This document shows positions 7,641-16,802 of a stretch of DNA of 64,000 bases, in pieces. Source of the stretch: Candidatus Anaerotignum merdipullorum (lineage in GTDB: Bacteria > Bacillota > Clostridia > Lachnospirales > Anaerotignaceae); NCBI GenBank assembly GCA_019115165.1, contig DXEB01000014.1:1-64000 (forward strand). Reading direction: 5' to 3'. A program made the position numbers and the translations under genes. The notes beneath the pieces are model-generated. The model saw nothing but the letters and a program-made list of their open reading frames with translations, had not been told where the DNA came from and searched no databases. Each line of letters starts with the position of its first letter. Position 1 is the first letter of the stretch.

Positions 7641-9419
7641 ATGCGGTATCCGAGAGAATTGATTGAGGAAATCCGTATGCACAATGACATCGTGGAGATT
7701 GTCTCCCAATATGTTCCGCTCAAACAGAAGGGAAGCTCTTATTTTGGTCTTTGTCCCTTTCATCATGAGAAGACGCCTTCTTTTTCGGTAAACAGTGAAA
7801 AACAGTTTTACTACTGTTTTGGCTGCGGGGCATCGGGAAATGTATACGGATTTTTGATGGAAATGGAACATTGTGATTTTCCGGAGGCGGTGAAAGTATT
7901 GGCGGAGCGCGCCAATATTCCGTTGCCGCAGCCACAGATGACAGGGCAGGCATTGGCGCTGGAAAAACAGCGGAGTCGGTTGTTTCAGATGCATAAGGAA
8001 GCAGGACGGTTTTATTACGACATCCTCCAATCCAAGGAAGGAGAAGCCGCCCGTGCCTATTTGGAAAGAAGACAGTTACACCCCAATATTGCACGGAAGT
8101 TTGGAATTGGGTATGCGCCGGAACGCAGGCATGCGCTGTATGATTTTTTACGGGAGAAAGGATATTCCACAGAAGATATCCTGCATAGTGGATTGGTGCT
8201 TGCCGATAAAGATGCAGGAGGATATCATGACCGGTTCCGCGGCAGAGTGATGTTTCCCATTTTTGATGCCCAAGGGCGTGTTGTGGGATTTGGCGGACGG
8301 ATATTGGGGAAAGGAGAACCAAAGTACCTGAATTCGCCGGAAACGGTTCTATTTAGCAAAAGCCGGAATTTATACGGTCTGAACTTTGCCAAAGCGGCAA
8401 GAAAAAAGGAATTGATTTTAGTGGAAGGCTATATGGATATGATTTCCATATATCAGGCAGGGTTTCCCAATGTAGTGGCATCATTGGGTACTGCTTTTAA
8501 TCGGGAACATGCGATGACACTGAAAAAATATGCACAGGATGTGATTTTGCTCTATGACAGTGATGAAGCAGGTACCAATGCTGCGCTGCGTGCCATTCCG
8601 GTGTTGGTTGGCAGCGGATTTCGCGTACGAGTCACCCAAGTGCCGGACGGTAAAGACCCGGATGAGTTTATCAAGCAAAATGGGGCGGTGGAATTTTCCA
8701 AGCTGTTGGTCAACGCCGTCCATTACATCTCTTTTCAAATCGCCTGTATTCGGCGAAACTATCGATTGGATCTCCCGGAACATCGAGTGCGGTTTACCAC
8801 AGAAGCGGCCCAAACGTTGGCAAAGTTGGACAGCGAGATTGAACGGGAGGTATATATAGCGGAAGTCAGTCGGATGACCGGTGTGGAGGAAAGCGCCATA
8901 CAAAGTGAAATCCGTAAACTGCGCCGCAGAGAAGAGGAAATGTTCCGTCAGGAAGCGGAGCGTCGTCAGGTGCAACGAAAAAGACTATACGACGGCGGGA
9001 AGAAAGAAGAAAAGGGGCTGTTGGATGCCCAAAAAAGTTTGGTATATTATTCTGCCTGCCATCGGCATGTATATGACGTCCTGCGGGAAACGCTAAAACA
9101 GGAAGATTTCCCGACAGCAGTATATGCGCAGGCATTTCATGCAGTGGGAGAGTTATGGGAAACAGCAGGAAATGTTTTTCCTGCGGAATTGATCAGCTTT
9201 TTTGAAGACAGCGAAGCACAGCGTGCCATCACGGAAGTGTTTGCTGCGCAGCCGCCGGAGGAAGAAGGGGTGGATTTGGAGAAAGCCGTCAATGAATCTG
9301 TCAAAATCATAAAGCGGGCAAGTATTGACAGACAGACGGCACAGGTAACCACAATAGAAGAGATTCAGCATCTGGTGGAGGAAAAAAGAAAGCTGGACAT
9401 GCTGCATATTACCATATGA
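7641..9419 (+). CDS. dnaG: DNA primase
   Basis: Makes RNA primers for replication. The N-terminal zinc finger is Cys38-x2-His41 with Cys59-x2-Cys62. The Toprim domain has Glu262 (VEGYMD) and Asp306/Asp308 (LYDSDEAG). The C-terminal ~170 residues form the helicase-interaction region. ATG 7641 is used because AAGGAGGGAGG precedes it, giving 592 residues, normal for the family. The open frame extends further upstream but without primase sequence. It stands between dgt and rpoD, the conserved macromolecular synthesis order. Confidence 0.97.
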   Translation: MRYPRELIEEIRMHNDIVEIVSQYVPLKQKGSSYFGLCPFHHEKTPSFSVNSEKQFYYCFGCGASGNVYGFLMEMEHCDFPEAVKVLAERANIPLPQPQMTGQALALEKQRSRLFQMHKEAGRFYYDILQSKEGEAARAYLERRQLHPNIARKFGIGYAPERRHALYDFLREKGYSTEDILHSGLVLADKDAGGYHDRFRGRVMFPIFDAQGRVVGFGGRILGKGEPKYLNSPETVLFSKSRNLYGLNFAKAARKKELILVEGYMDMISIYQAGFPNVVASLGTAFNREHAMTLKKYAQDVILLYDSDEAGTNAALRAIPVLVGSGFRVRVTQVPDGKDPDEFIKQNGAVEFSKLLVNAVHYISFQIACIRRNYRLDLPEHRVRFTTEAAQTLAKLDSEIEREVYIAEVSRMTGVEESAIQSEIRKLRRREEEMFRQEAERRQVQRKRLYDGGKKEEKGLLDAQKSLVYYSACHRHVYDVLRETLKQEDFPTAVYAQAFHAVGELWETAGNVFPAELISFFEDSEAQRAITEVFAAQPPEEEGVDLEKAVNESVKIIKRASIDRQTAQVTTIEEIQHLVEEKRKLDMLHITI

Positions 9420-9459
9420 TATGGTTAGACTATAAGGAACACAGAAAGGGAGGATTGCT

Positions 9460-10533
9460 TTGAAATCCGTCGAAGAAACCACGTTGTTAACCAGATTGGA
9501 AGAACTGGTTGCCATGGGCAAGAAAAAGAAAAATTTATTGGAGTATAAAGAGGTCATGGACCATCTGGCGGATTTGGATTTGGATCCCGACCGCATCGAT
9601 CGGATTTATGAGTATCTGGAAACACAGGGCATTGATATCCTGGGCAATCTGGAAGCAGAAGAAGAGATTGAGAAGGAATTGGACTTGACACTGCCCGAAG
9701 GCATCAATATTGATGACCCTGTCAGAATGTACCTGAAGGAAATCGGCAAAGTACCGCTGCTGTCGGCGGAGGAAGAGGTGGAACTGGCACAGCGTATGGA
9801 AGAAGGCGATGAGGCGGCGAAGAAAAAGCTGGCGGAAGCGAATTTGCGTTTGGTAGTCAGCATTGCAAAGCGCTATGTGGGACGCGGTATGTTATTTTTG
9901 GATTTGATTCAGGAAGGCAATCTGGGTTTGATTAAAGCGGTGGAAAAGTTTGATTACCATAAAGGCTATAAGTTCTCCACCTACGCCACATGGTGGATTC
10001 GACAGGCAATTACCAGAGCGATTGCCGATCAGGCAAGAACCATTCGGATTCCCGTGCATATGGTGGAGACCATCAATAAACTAATCCGTATTTCCAGACA
10101 GTTGCTGCAGGAATTGGGCAGAGAACCGACTGCAGAGGAATTGGCAGTGGAAATGCAGATGCCGGAAGAAAAGGTACGCGAGATTATGAAGATTGCGCAG
10201 GAGCCGGTTTCTTTGGAAACGCCGATTGGAGAAGAAGAAGACAGTCATTTGGGTGATTTTATTCCAGATGACGATATTCCCGCCCCGGCGGAAGCGGCTG
10301 CTTTTACGCTGCTGAAAGAACAGCTGATCGAAGTACTGGATACGCTGACCGAACGGGAAGAAAAAGTGCTGCGTCTGCGTTTTGGATTGGATGATGGACG
10401 TGCCAGAACGCTGGAAGAAGTCGGAAAGGAATTCAATGTCACAAGGGAAAGAATTCGTCAGATTGAAGCAAAGGCACTGCGGAAACTACGTCATCCCAGC
10501 CGCAGCAAAAAACTGAAGGATTATTTGGAATAA
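9460..10533 (+). CDS. rpoD: RNA polymerase primary sigma factor
   Basis: The housekeeping sigma-70 (SigA). A short region 1.1 (residues 1-60) is followed by region 1.2 ([12 protein letters not shown]), region 2 ([16 protein letters not shown], then [10 protein letters not shown] and the [11 protein letters not shown] -10 recognition helix), region 3 and region 4 ([18 protein letters not shown]). The length of 357 is normal. The start is TTG 9460 after AAAGGGAGG; no ATG gives a complete region 1. A TTG start on so central a gene may hold expression down. It lies 40 bases after dnaG. Confidence 0.97.
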   Translation: MKSVEETTLLTRLEELVAMGKKKKNLLEYKEVMDHLADLDLDPDRIDRIYEYLETQGIDILGNLEAEEEIEKELDLTLPEGINIDDPVRMYLKEIGKVPLLSAEEEVELAQRMEEGDEAAKKKLAEANLRLVVSIAKRYVGRGMLFLDLIQEGNLGLIKAVEKFDYHKGYKFSTYATWWIRQAITRAIADQARTIRIPVHMVETINKLIRISRQLLQELGREPTAEELAVEMQMPEEKVREIMKIAQEPVSLETPIGEEEDSHLGDFIPDDDIPAPAEAAAFTLLKEQLIEVLDTLTEREEKVLRLRFGLDDGRARTLEEVGKEFNVTRERIRQIEAKALRKLRHPSRSKKLKDYLE

Positions 10534-10565
10534 TATCTACAGGCGGGCGAATCGCCGGAAAAACA

Positions 10566-10663
10566 AAACAGAGAGAACCCTCAATGCAGCAGAGATGCGA
10601 AGTATTTTTATCGGAGAACTAAGATAGGAAGTATTTCTGTTGGCGCGAGGATTCTCTCTGTTT
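10566..10663. repeat. Long-looped inverted repeat between rpoD and trmK
   Basis: AAACAGAGAGAACCCTC at 10566-10582 pairs, with one mismatch, with GAGGATTCTCTCTGTTT at 10647-10663 across a 64-base loop. It may act as the rpoD terminator or as an RNA processing site. Confidence 0.5.
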
Positions 10664-10767
10664 GTATTTTGGCATAAAATTTCGGAAGGAAACGGATCAG
10701 ACGATCGAAACAGAGAGGAGAACATGCTTCGAACCGAAACTGGTTCGCAGGCAGGAAAGGATGCAGT

Positions 10768-11457
10768 ATGGAGATTTCAAAACGTCTGCGGACAGTAGCG
10801 GAGTTGGTCAGCGGCAGGACAGTAGCAGATATTGGCACAGATCATGGATATGTGCCGCTGTATTTATATGAACAAGGAAAAATCGAGAAAGCGTTGGCAT
10901 GTGATATCAACCGAGGACCGTTGGAGAAAGCAAAGGAGAACATTGCCTCCGCCAAAGCTGAGCGGGTAGTGGAAGCCAGACTAGGCAGCGGATTGACGCC
11001 GGTAAGAATTGGGGAGGTGGAAAGTGCGGTTATTGCTGGTATGGGGGGGATGCTGATTTGCCGGATATTGGCAGACAGCCCGCAAGTGGTACAGAGTTTG
11101 CGAGAACTCATCCTTTCTCCGCAGCATGACCAGGAAACAGTACGCCGCTACGTTGCACAGATTGGATTTGCCATTACAGAAGAAAAATTGGTCAAAGAGG
11201 ATGAAAAGTATTATCATATTTTCCGCTGTATACCGGGCAAAGAAACCCATACAACGGCTGCGGCATACCGCTATGGCGGAAAGCTGCTGGAAAAGCAAGA
11301 TGCCGTACTGTGGGAAGAGATGGAGAAGGAAGAGAGGCAGTATCGACAGGTGGCGGAGCGTCTGCGCCAGAGTGGCACAGAAAAAGCGGCGACCAGACTG
11401 ATGGAAGTGGAGCATGCCCTGCGTTGTTTGGAGGAGGCGAAAGCATGGTACAGGTAA
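10768..11457 (+). CDS. trmK: tRNA (adenine22-N1)-methyltransferase
   Basis: Methylates N1 of A22 in tRNA using SAM. The Rossmann SAM site is at residues 19-30 (VADIGTDHGYVP), and the family motif AGMGGMLI lies near residue 91. The C-terminal ~60 residues form the coiled-coil extension of this family. At 229 residues it has normal length. It sits after rpoD and overlaps the next gene by 13 bases, matching the trmK-nif3-like pair found across Firmicutes. Confidence 0.95.
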   Translation: MEISKRLRTVAELVSGRTVADIGTDHGYVPLYLYEQGKIEKALACDINRGPLEKAKENIASAKAERVVEARLGSGLTPVRIGEVESAVIAGMGGMLICRILADSPQVVQSLRELILSPQHDQETVRRYVAQIGFAITEEKLVKEDEKYYHIFRCIPGKETHTTAAAYRYGGKLLEKQDAVLWEEMEKEERQYRQVAERLRQSGTEKAATRLMEVEHALRCLEEAKAWYR

Positions 11458-12563
11458 AGGATATTATGTCGGTGATGGAGCGGATTGCTCCTGAGAAACT
11501 GGCAGAAAACTGGGATCGACCGGGACTGGCGGTCGGAGATCCGAAGCGAGAGGTTAAGAAAATTTTGGTTGCGCTGGATGTGACTGGCGCTGTGGTGGAA
11601 GAAGCGGTGGCGTTGGGAGCAGATATGATTGTTACGCACCATCCCATGCTGTTGTTTCAAAAATTGGATCGTATCACGGCGGATACGCCATTGGGACAAA
11701 AGATTTTCCAGCTCATTACCCATGGCATTGCCGCCTTTTCGGCGCATACCAACCTAGATGTAGTAAAAGGCGGGACCAACGATGTGCTGGCGGAGCGCAT
11801 TGGGCTACAGGATGTGCAGATATTGGAAGAAACTTGGAAGGAACCGCTGAAAAAGATTGTGATTTATGTGCCCTTGACCCATGCCGAGGTGGTACGAGAT
11901 GCTATGTGCCGTGCTGGTGCAGGGCAGATTGGGCGATATGCCTGCTGTACCTTTGGCGCAGAAGGGATTGGTACCTTTTTGCCGTTGGAAGGCACAAACC
12001 CGTATTTGGGCAGTGCAGGAAAGCTGGAGCAAGCGGCAGAACTGCGTTTGGAAACCATTGTGCCCGCGCCTTTGACAGCACAGGTATTGTCAGAAGCCAT
12101 TGCGGCGCATCCTTATGAAGAAGTAGCGTATGACATTTATCCGGTGGAACAAACGGTAAGACGGGAAGGGATTGGCAGAATCGGTTCCTTGCCACAGGAA
12201 CTGCCGTTTGCCGTTTTTGCGGAACGGTTGAAAACGCAGCTGCAATTGGATCGGATTCGTGTAACTGGAGATGGGCAAAAAAGGATTCGGCGCGTAGCGC
12301 TTTGCACGGGCAGCGGTGCGGAATACCTCTCCCTGGCACATCGGATGGGAGCGGATGCCTATCTGACCGGCGATATCAAATTTCATGAGGCACAGAAAGC
12401 AGTGGAAGCGGGTCTTTGCGTAGCGGATGTAACGCATTATGCTAGTGAAGTCCTGATTGTGCCGATATTGCAGCGCAAATTGCAGGAAGCGGCAGAGGAA
12501 AATGGTTGGGCATTGGAAGTGATTTGTTCCAATGTAGACGGACAAACATTCTGGACGCTGTAA
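11445..12563 (+). CDS. Nif3-like dinuclear metal-centre protein
   Basis: A member of the NIF3/YqfO family, which forms toroidal hexamers with a two-metal site. The HHP (THHPML) and the C-terminal GDIKFHE and VTHYASE motifs provide metal ligands. A central ~100-residue insert (about 130-230) is the PII-like domain found in the YqfO subgroup. Cellular role is unsettled; GTP cyclohydrolase-like activity was once proposed. ATG 11445 overlaps the trmK stop, giving 372 residues, the usual length. Confidence 0.92.
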   Translation: MVQVKDIMSVMERIAPEKLAENWDRPGLAVGDPKREVKKILVALDVTGAVVEEAVALGADMIVTHHPMLLFQKLDRITADTPLGQKIFQLITHGIAAFSAHTNLDVVKGGTNDVLAERIGLQDVQILEETWKEPLKKIVIYVPLTHAEVVRDAMCRAGAGQIGRYACCTFGAEGIGTFLPLEGTNPYLGSAGKLEQAAELRLETIVPAPLTAQVLSEAIAAHPYEEVAYDIYPVEQTVRREGIGRIGSLPQELPFAVFAERLKTQLQLDRIRVTGDGQKRIRRVALCTGSGAEYLSLAHRMGADAYLTGDIKFHEAQKAVEAGLCVADVTHYASEVLIVPILQRKLQEAAEENGWALEVICSNVDGQTFWTL

Positions 12564-12586
12564 TGGAATAGAGAAGGAGGAGAAGC

Positions 12587-14251
12587 ATGGAGAGCAAAAC
12601 ATGGAACATCATGGGCAGGTCGGTGCAAGCGCCGGAAGGGGTGACATTTGCAGAGATGGCAAAGGAAGTTGCGGATCAGATACAGGGACCGATTTTGTTG
12701 GCAAGGCAGGAAAATCATCTGCGAGAACTGTCACAGACTGTTTGTACGTCGGAAGAGATTACGTTTTATGGGATTGAAAACGATGAGGCGATGCGTGTAT
12801 ATCGCAGAGGCGTTTTATTCTTGATGGTGAAAGCAGTGCGAGAAACCCTAGGTGCAGATGCTTTGGTTGTGGTAGAGCATTCGTTGCAAAAAAATCTGTA
12901 TTGTGAAATCCGTAGACCTAAGATGGTCGTCATGACAGAGCAGTTGTTGCGGGAGCTGGAAGCGTGCATGCGGACATATGTGGCGGCGGATTTGCCGATT
13001 GTCAAGCGTACCATGCGTAAGGAGGATGCAAGAGAGATTGCTTGCAGACAGGGCATGCAGGATAAGGCGGAGCTGTTCCGTTATCGTCGGGCTTCTAATG
13101 TTAACTTATATGAGCTGGACGGGTTTTATGATTATTTTTATGGATATATGCCGCCGAGCTGCGGCTGCCTTCAGGTATTTTCTTTGATGGCTTATGAAAA
13201 TGGATTTTTGTTGCGCTTTCCAGATCCAAAGCAGCCAAATCATCTGCGGGCGTTTACCAATCCTCAGAAAATCAGCGCCATGTTTTTGGAACAGATGCGC
13301 TGGTGTCAGCTCATGGGGGTTAGCAATGTGGCAGAATTGAACCGCACCATTACAGAGGGCAGATTTGGCGATCTGATCCGTATCAATGAAGCGCTGCATG
13401 AAAAGAAGGTGGCGGAAATAGCAGATATGATTGAACAACGTCTGCATCAGGTTCGGGTTGTGTTGATTGCAGGACCATCTTCCTCCGGAAAGACAACATT
13501 TGCCAATCGCTTGTGCGTGCAGCTGCAGGTGCTGGGAATTCGACCACATAAAATTTCGTTGGATGATTATTTTGTGGAGCGGGAGAATACGCCGGTGGAT
13601 GAAAACGGAAAACGCAACTATGAGCATATTCAGGCTTTGGATCTGCCGCTGTTGAACCGAGACTTAAAGCGATTGATTGCGGGAGAAGAAGTGGAACTGC
13701 CGTATTATAATTTCATTTCTGGAAAGCGGGAATACAATGGGCATACCATGCGCTTGCAGGATGGAGAAATTCTGGTTTTGGAAGGCATTCACGGATTGAA
13801 TGACCAATTGACAACAGAAATTGCGGCAGAGCAGAAGTTTAAGATTTTCATCAGCGCCATGACGCAGCTGAATGTGGATGATCATAACCGCATCTCTACT
13901 TCTGACAGCCGTCTGATTCGTCGTATTGTGCGGGATCATCAATTCCGTGGTCGAGATGCTGCTGAGACGATTCGTACCTGGAACGATGTGACGGAGGGAG
14001 AAGCGGTAAATATTTTTCCGTATCAGGAAAATGCCGATGTGGTGTTTAACTCCGCTACGATTTATGAGTTGAGCGTATTAAAACAGTATGCAGAACCGCA
14101 GTTGTTTTTTATTCGTGAGGATCAGCCGGAATATATTACAGCAAAACGGCTGATTAAGTTCTTAGGTTATTTTTTGGCAGCCCCGGGAACGGAAATCCCC
14201 AATAACTCTTTGATCAAGGAATTCATCGGCGGTAGTTGTTTTAAGGTTTGA
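12587..14251 (+). CDS. Nucleoside (uridine-like) kinase with ThrRS-type N-terminal domains
   Basis: The C-terminal half is a phosphoribulokinase/uridine kinase fold with P-loop GPSSSGKTT near residue 295 and the base-site sequence ISLDDYF. The N terminus (1-60) is TGS-like and is followed by a threonyl-tRNA-synthetase-type second domain (60-230). This fusion of 554 residues is a known Firmicutes family. It probably phosphorylates uridine/cytidine or a related nucleoside; the role of the N-terminal domains is unknown. AGAAGGAGGAG precedes ATG 12587. Its stop codon overlaps the -35 box of the rnpB promoter. Confidence 0.88.
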   Translation: MESKTWNIMGRSVQAPEGVTFAEMAKEVADQIQGPILLARQENHLRELSQTVCTSEEITFYGIENDEAMRVYRRGVLFLMVKAVRETLGADALVVVEHSLQKNLYCEIRRPKMVVMTEQLLRELEACMRTYVAADLPIVKRTMRKEDAREIACRQGMQDKAELFRYRRASNVNLYELDGFYDYFYGYMPPSCGCLQVFSLMAYENGFLLRFPDPKQPNHLRAFTNPQKISAMFLEQMRWCQLMGVSNVAELNRTITEGRFGDLIRINEALHEKKVAEIADMIEQRLHQVRVVLIAGPSSSGKTTFANRLCVQLQVLGIRPHKISLDDYFVERENTPVDENGKRNYEHIQALDLPLLNRDLKRLIAGEEVELPYYNFISGKREYNGHTMRLQDGEILVLEGIHGLNDQLTTEIAAEQKFKIFISAMTQLNVDDHNRISTSDSRLIRRIVRDHQFRGRDAAETIRTWNDVTEGEAVNIFPYQENADVVFNSATIYELSVLKQYAEPQLFFIREDQPEYITAKRLIKFLGYFLAAPGTEIPNNSLIKEFIGGSCFKV

Positions 14252-14276
14252 CAACAAGGCTTGTTTTTTGTATAAT
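14248..14276 (+). promoter_or_regulatory. Consensus promoter of rnpB
   Basis: TTGACA (14248-14253), a 17-base spacer and TATAAT (14271-14276) match both consensus hexamers exactly. The predicted transcript start is near 14283, at the base of the P1 stem. The TGA stop of the kinase (14249-14251) lies inside the -35 box. Confidence 0.92.
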
Positions 14277-14284
14277 CAATGATT

Positions 14285-14620
14285 GAGTAGACTGGACAGT
14301 CGCGCTGAGCTGCGGCGCAGTGAGGAAAGTCCGGGCTTCATAGAGCAGGGTGCCGGTTAACGGCCGGTAGAGGCGACTCTAAGGAAAGTGCAACAGAAAT
14401 AAACCGCCTGTCATTTGTGCAGGTAAGGATGGAAAGGTGGGGTAAGAGCCCACCGCTCCCTCGGTAACGCGGGAGGCTCTGTAAACCCCACCTGAAGCAA
14501 GACGAAAGCGGAGTAAGAGGCTGCTCGTCTCTCCGCGAGGAAAAGTCGCAAGATGCTGTTGGCAACAACAGACCAAGATAGATGGCTGTCCACGACAGAA
14601 CCCGGCTTATAGGTCTGCTC
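14285..14620 (+). ncRNA. rnpB: RNase P RNA
   Basis: The catalytic RNA that matures the 5' ends of tRNAs. The conserved block GAGGAAAGTCCGGGCTTC lies near 14321, with the partner ACAGAA and CCCGGCTTATAG near the 3' end. The ends GAGTAGACT and GGTCTGCTC pair to form P1. The length is about 336 bases. The many short helices in the middle (for example GGTGGGGTAAGAGCCCACC) fit the bacterial fold. Confidence 0.96.
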
Positions 14621-14637
14621 CTTTGATACAAATGTCT

Positions 14638-14677
14638 GAAAATCCGATGTTTTTTGCAAAAATGTCGGATTTTTTTC
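14638..14677 (+). terminator. rnpB terminator
   Basis: An AAAATCCGA arm pairs with TCGGATTTT, followed by a T run, just after the RNA's 3' end. Confidence 0.85.
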
Positions 14678-14768
14678 TATGAGTCCATCTTTGCGGTTTG
14701 CTTTTCGTGTACAGGCGGACTATAATCAGTACAGGGCGGTGACACAAAACGAAGGAGGAATGGGATAG

Positions 14769-14966
14769 ATGAAGCATCCAAAAGCGATGATGCAGATTGT
14801 GACGGTGCTGTATCTGCTGCTGGCGGCAGTCGTTCTGTATGTGGCGGCACAGCGGATCCCTTCCCAAACTTTGCTGCAAACGATGCTGCCGTTGGCGTTG
14901 GGCTTGCTGGCGCTGTGGTTTCTGTTGATTTATGCAATACTGAAATGGCAGAATCGGAAGAAGTAA
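14769..14966 (+). CDS. Small membrane protein, two helices
   Basis: A 65-residue protein with two hydrophobic helices (about 8-27 and 36-57) and basic ends (MKHPK and WQNRKK), so both termini are probably cytoplasmic. CGAAGGAGG precedes the ATG. It lies 21 bases before the carbonic anhydrase gene and may be cotranscribed with it. No family is recognised. Confidence 0.7.
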   Translation: MKHPKAMMQIVTVLYLLLAAVVLYVAAQRIPSQTLLQTMLPLALGLLALWFLLIYAILKWQNRKK

Positions 14967-14987
14967 TGGTTTGGAGGAGGACGGAAC

Positions 14988-15536
14988 ATGAAAGAAAGCG
15001 TAAAAAAAATGTTGGCATATAACCAGGTATTTGTGGAGCATGAGATGTATCAACGCTATGCCACAACAAAATATCCGGATCGTAAAATTGCGATCCTTGC
15101 CTGTATGGATACCAGAATGACCGAATTACTCCCGGCGGCGCTTGGAATTAAAAACGGTGATGTGAAGCTGATCAAAAATGCGGGCGGACAAATTACACAT
15201 CCCTATGGCAGCGTGATTTTTTCGCTGTTGGTAGCGGTATATGAATTGGACGTGGATACGATACTGGTCATTGGACATGATGACTGCGGCGGACGGGCGT
15301 TGGACGCGAAAAAAGTCATTGCGGCAATGAAGGAAAAAGGGATTTCCGCAGATGTGATTGACCATGTGGATGCCAATCATAAAAATTTGGAGCAGTGGCT
15401 GACTGGATTTGGCGATATTTGTGCTTCTGTACAAAATACGGTGCAGACGATCCAAGAACATCCGTTGATTCATAAAGGTGTGGAGGTTTATGGATTTGTG
15501 ATGGATCCCCATACTGGTGCGCTTCGGGAAGTGTAA
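14988..15536 (+). CDS. Beta-class carbonic anhydrase
   Basis: Interconverts CO2 and bicarbonate. Zinc ligands Cys39 (CMDTR), His97 and Cys100 (GHDDCGG) and the Asp41/Arg43 dyad are present. At 182 residues it is of the short clade common in Firmicutes. GGAGGAGGA precedes the ATG. The next gene begins 4 bases after the stop. Confidence 0.92.
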   Translation: MKESVKKMLAYNQVFVEHEMYQRYATTKYPDRKIAILACMDTRMTELLPAALGIKNGDVKLIKNAGGQITHPYGSVIFSLLVAVYELDVDTILVIGHDDCGGRALDAKKVIAAMKEKGISADVIDHVDANHKNLEQWLTGFGDICASVQNTVQTIQEHPLIHKGVEVYGFVMDPHTGALREV

Positions 15537-15540
15537 GGAT

Positions 15541-16119
15541 ATGTGTGGGAAAATACAGTGGAAGATGAATGTCCATACGAAAGAAATGCGTGTGATTCTG
15601 GCGGAAATGATGCGCAAGCACCCGGGCTTAGCATTGGCGGAGGAGTTGTATCCCGGCGATCGGATTCCGATGCTGTTTGTTTCCGGTGGTAAAACGACAG
15701 CGGACGCAGCATATTGGGGATTTTCGAAACATTTGGGTAGAAGGATATATAATGCCAGAGGAGAAACTGCGAAACAGAAGCCAATGTTTGCCAGATGTCT
15801 GGAGCAAGGGCGCTGTGTCATTCCGGTGACTGGATATTATGAATGGGATATGGAAAAAAATGGATATTTGTTTACAGCAAAAGAAGAACCGTTGTTATAT
15901 TTGGCTGGATTGTACCGGTATGATGCAGATGCAAAGGAAGTTACGATATTGACGACGCATGCACGGGGTGCGGTTGGAGAGATCCATCACCGTATGCCAG
16001 TAGCGCTGCGATGGCAGGAAGTGCGTCCGTGGCTTTATGAACAGAATCGAGCGCTGGAAATACTGGACGGAATGCCGCCGGATGTATGCGGCAGAAAACT
16101 GGAAGGAGAAGAAGAATGA
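15541..16119 (+). CDS. SOS response-associated peptidase family protein (SRAP/YedK-like)
   Basis: SRAP proteins crosslink through Cys2 to abasic sites in single-stranded DNA. Cys2 (MCGK), Asn71 (NARGET), Glu101 (GYYEW) and His150 (HHRMP) are all present, so the protein should be active. ATG 15541 is required because the mature N terminus must begin at Cys2. The length is 192 residues. It follows the carbonic anhydrase gene closely and overlaps the next gene by 4 bases (ATGA). Confidence 0.93.
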   Translation: MCGKIQWKMNVHTKEMRVILAEMMRKHPGLALAEELYPGDRIPMLFVSGGKTTADAAYWGFSKHLGRRIYNARGETAKQKPMFARCLEQGRCVIPVTGYYEWDMEKNGYLFTAKEEPLLYLAGLYRYDADAKEVTILTTHARGAVGEIHHRMPVALRWQEVRPWLYEQNRALEILDGMPPDVCGRKLEGEEE

Positions 16120-16799
16120 ATATCACCTATTTGCATCACAGTGGATTTTTGGTTGAAACGCATGATACTGCGTTGCTGTTTGATTATTATACGGAAAATG
16201 GGAAATACCATCAGGTGCATCCGGAGGACTTTGCACACAGGAAATTTTTTGTGCTGGTGTCCCACGGTCACGGAGATCATTTTGATCAAATCGTGCTGAA
16301 ATGGGCAGATCGTGCGCATTACATTCTGGCGGAAGGCGTGCCGCTTCCTGCAGGATTTCAAGGAGATGTCACATGGATGAAACCGCATGAAACGGTGAGC
16401 ATTGACGGGGTGGAGATTCGTACGCTTCAGTCCAATGATGAAGGTGTGGCATTTTTGGTGAAGACGGGGCATACGGCGGTATTTCACAGCGGGGATTTGA
16501 ATTGGTGGCACTGGAATGGAGAAAGCGATGCATTCAATGCGGAGATTGCCGATAGTTTTCGCAGAGAGATTGATTTGCTCAAAGGCGAAGAAATTGAGGT
16601 TGCATTCGTGCCTGCGGATCCCAGGCTGGAGGATAAGTATGATTGGGCGGTGGATTATTACATGCAGACGATTGGTGCCAAAGTGCTTTTCCCCATGCAT
16701 TTTTGGAGACAGTTTGCCGTCTGTGAACAGCTGCGCCAAAAGCCTTACGGCGCGCATGTGGCATGGATTCGTAAGGAAGGAGAAGCCTTTACGGTATAA
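16116..16799 (+). CDS. MBL-fold metal-dependent hydrolase (UlaG-like)
   Basis: The metallo-beta-lactamase motif is HGHGDH at His50-x-His52-x-Asp54-His55, with further ligands in HSGDLNWWHW and a C-terminal PMHFW. The UlaG/YjjP-like subgroup includes L-ascorbate-6-phosphate lactonase and RNase-like members; the substrate here is unknown. It starts at ATG 16116 after GGAAGGAG and overlaps the SRAP gene by 4 bases, so the two are translationally coupled. Confidence 0.85.
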   Translation: MNITYLHHSGFLVETHDTALLFDYYTENGKYHQVHPEDFAHRKFFVLVSHGHGDHFDQIVLKWADRAHYILAEGVPLPAGFQGDVTWMKPHETVSIDGVEIRTLQSNDEGVAFLVKTGHTAVFHSGDLNWWHWNGESDAFNAEIADSFRREIDLLKGEEIEVAFVPADPRLEDKYDWAVDYYMQTIGAKVLFPMHFWRQFAVCEQLRQKPYGAHVAWIRKEGEAFTV

Positions 16800-16802
16800 C
16801 GG

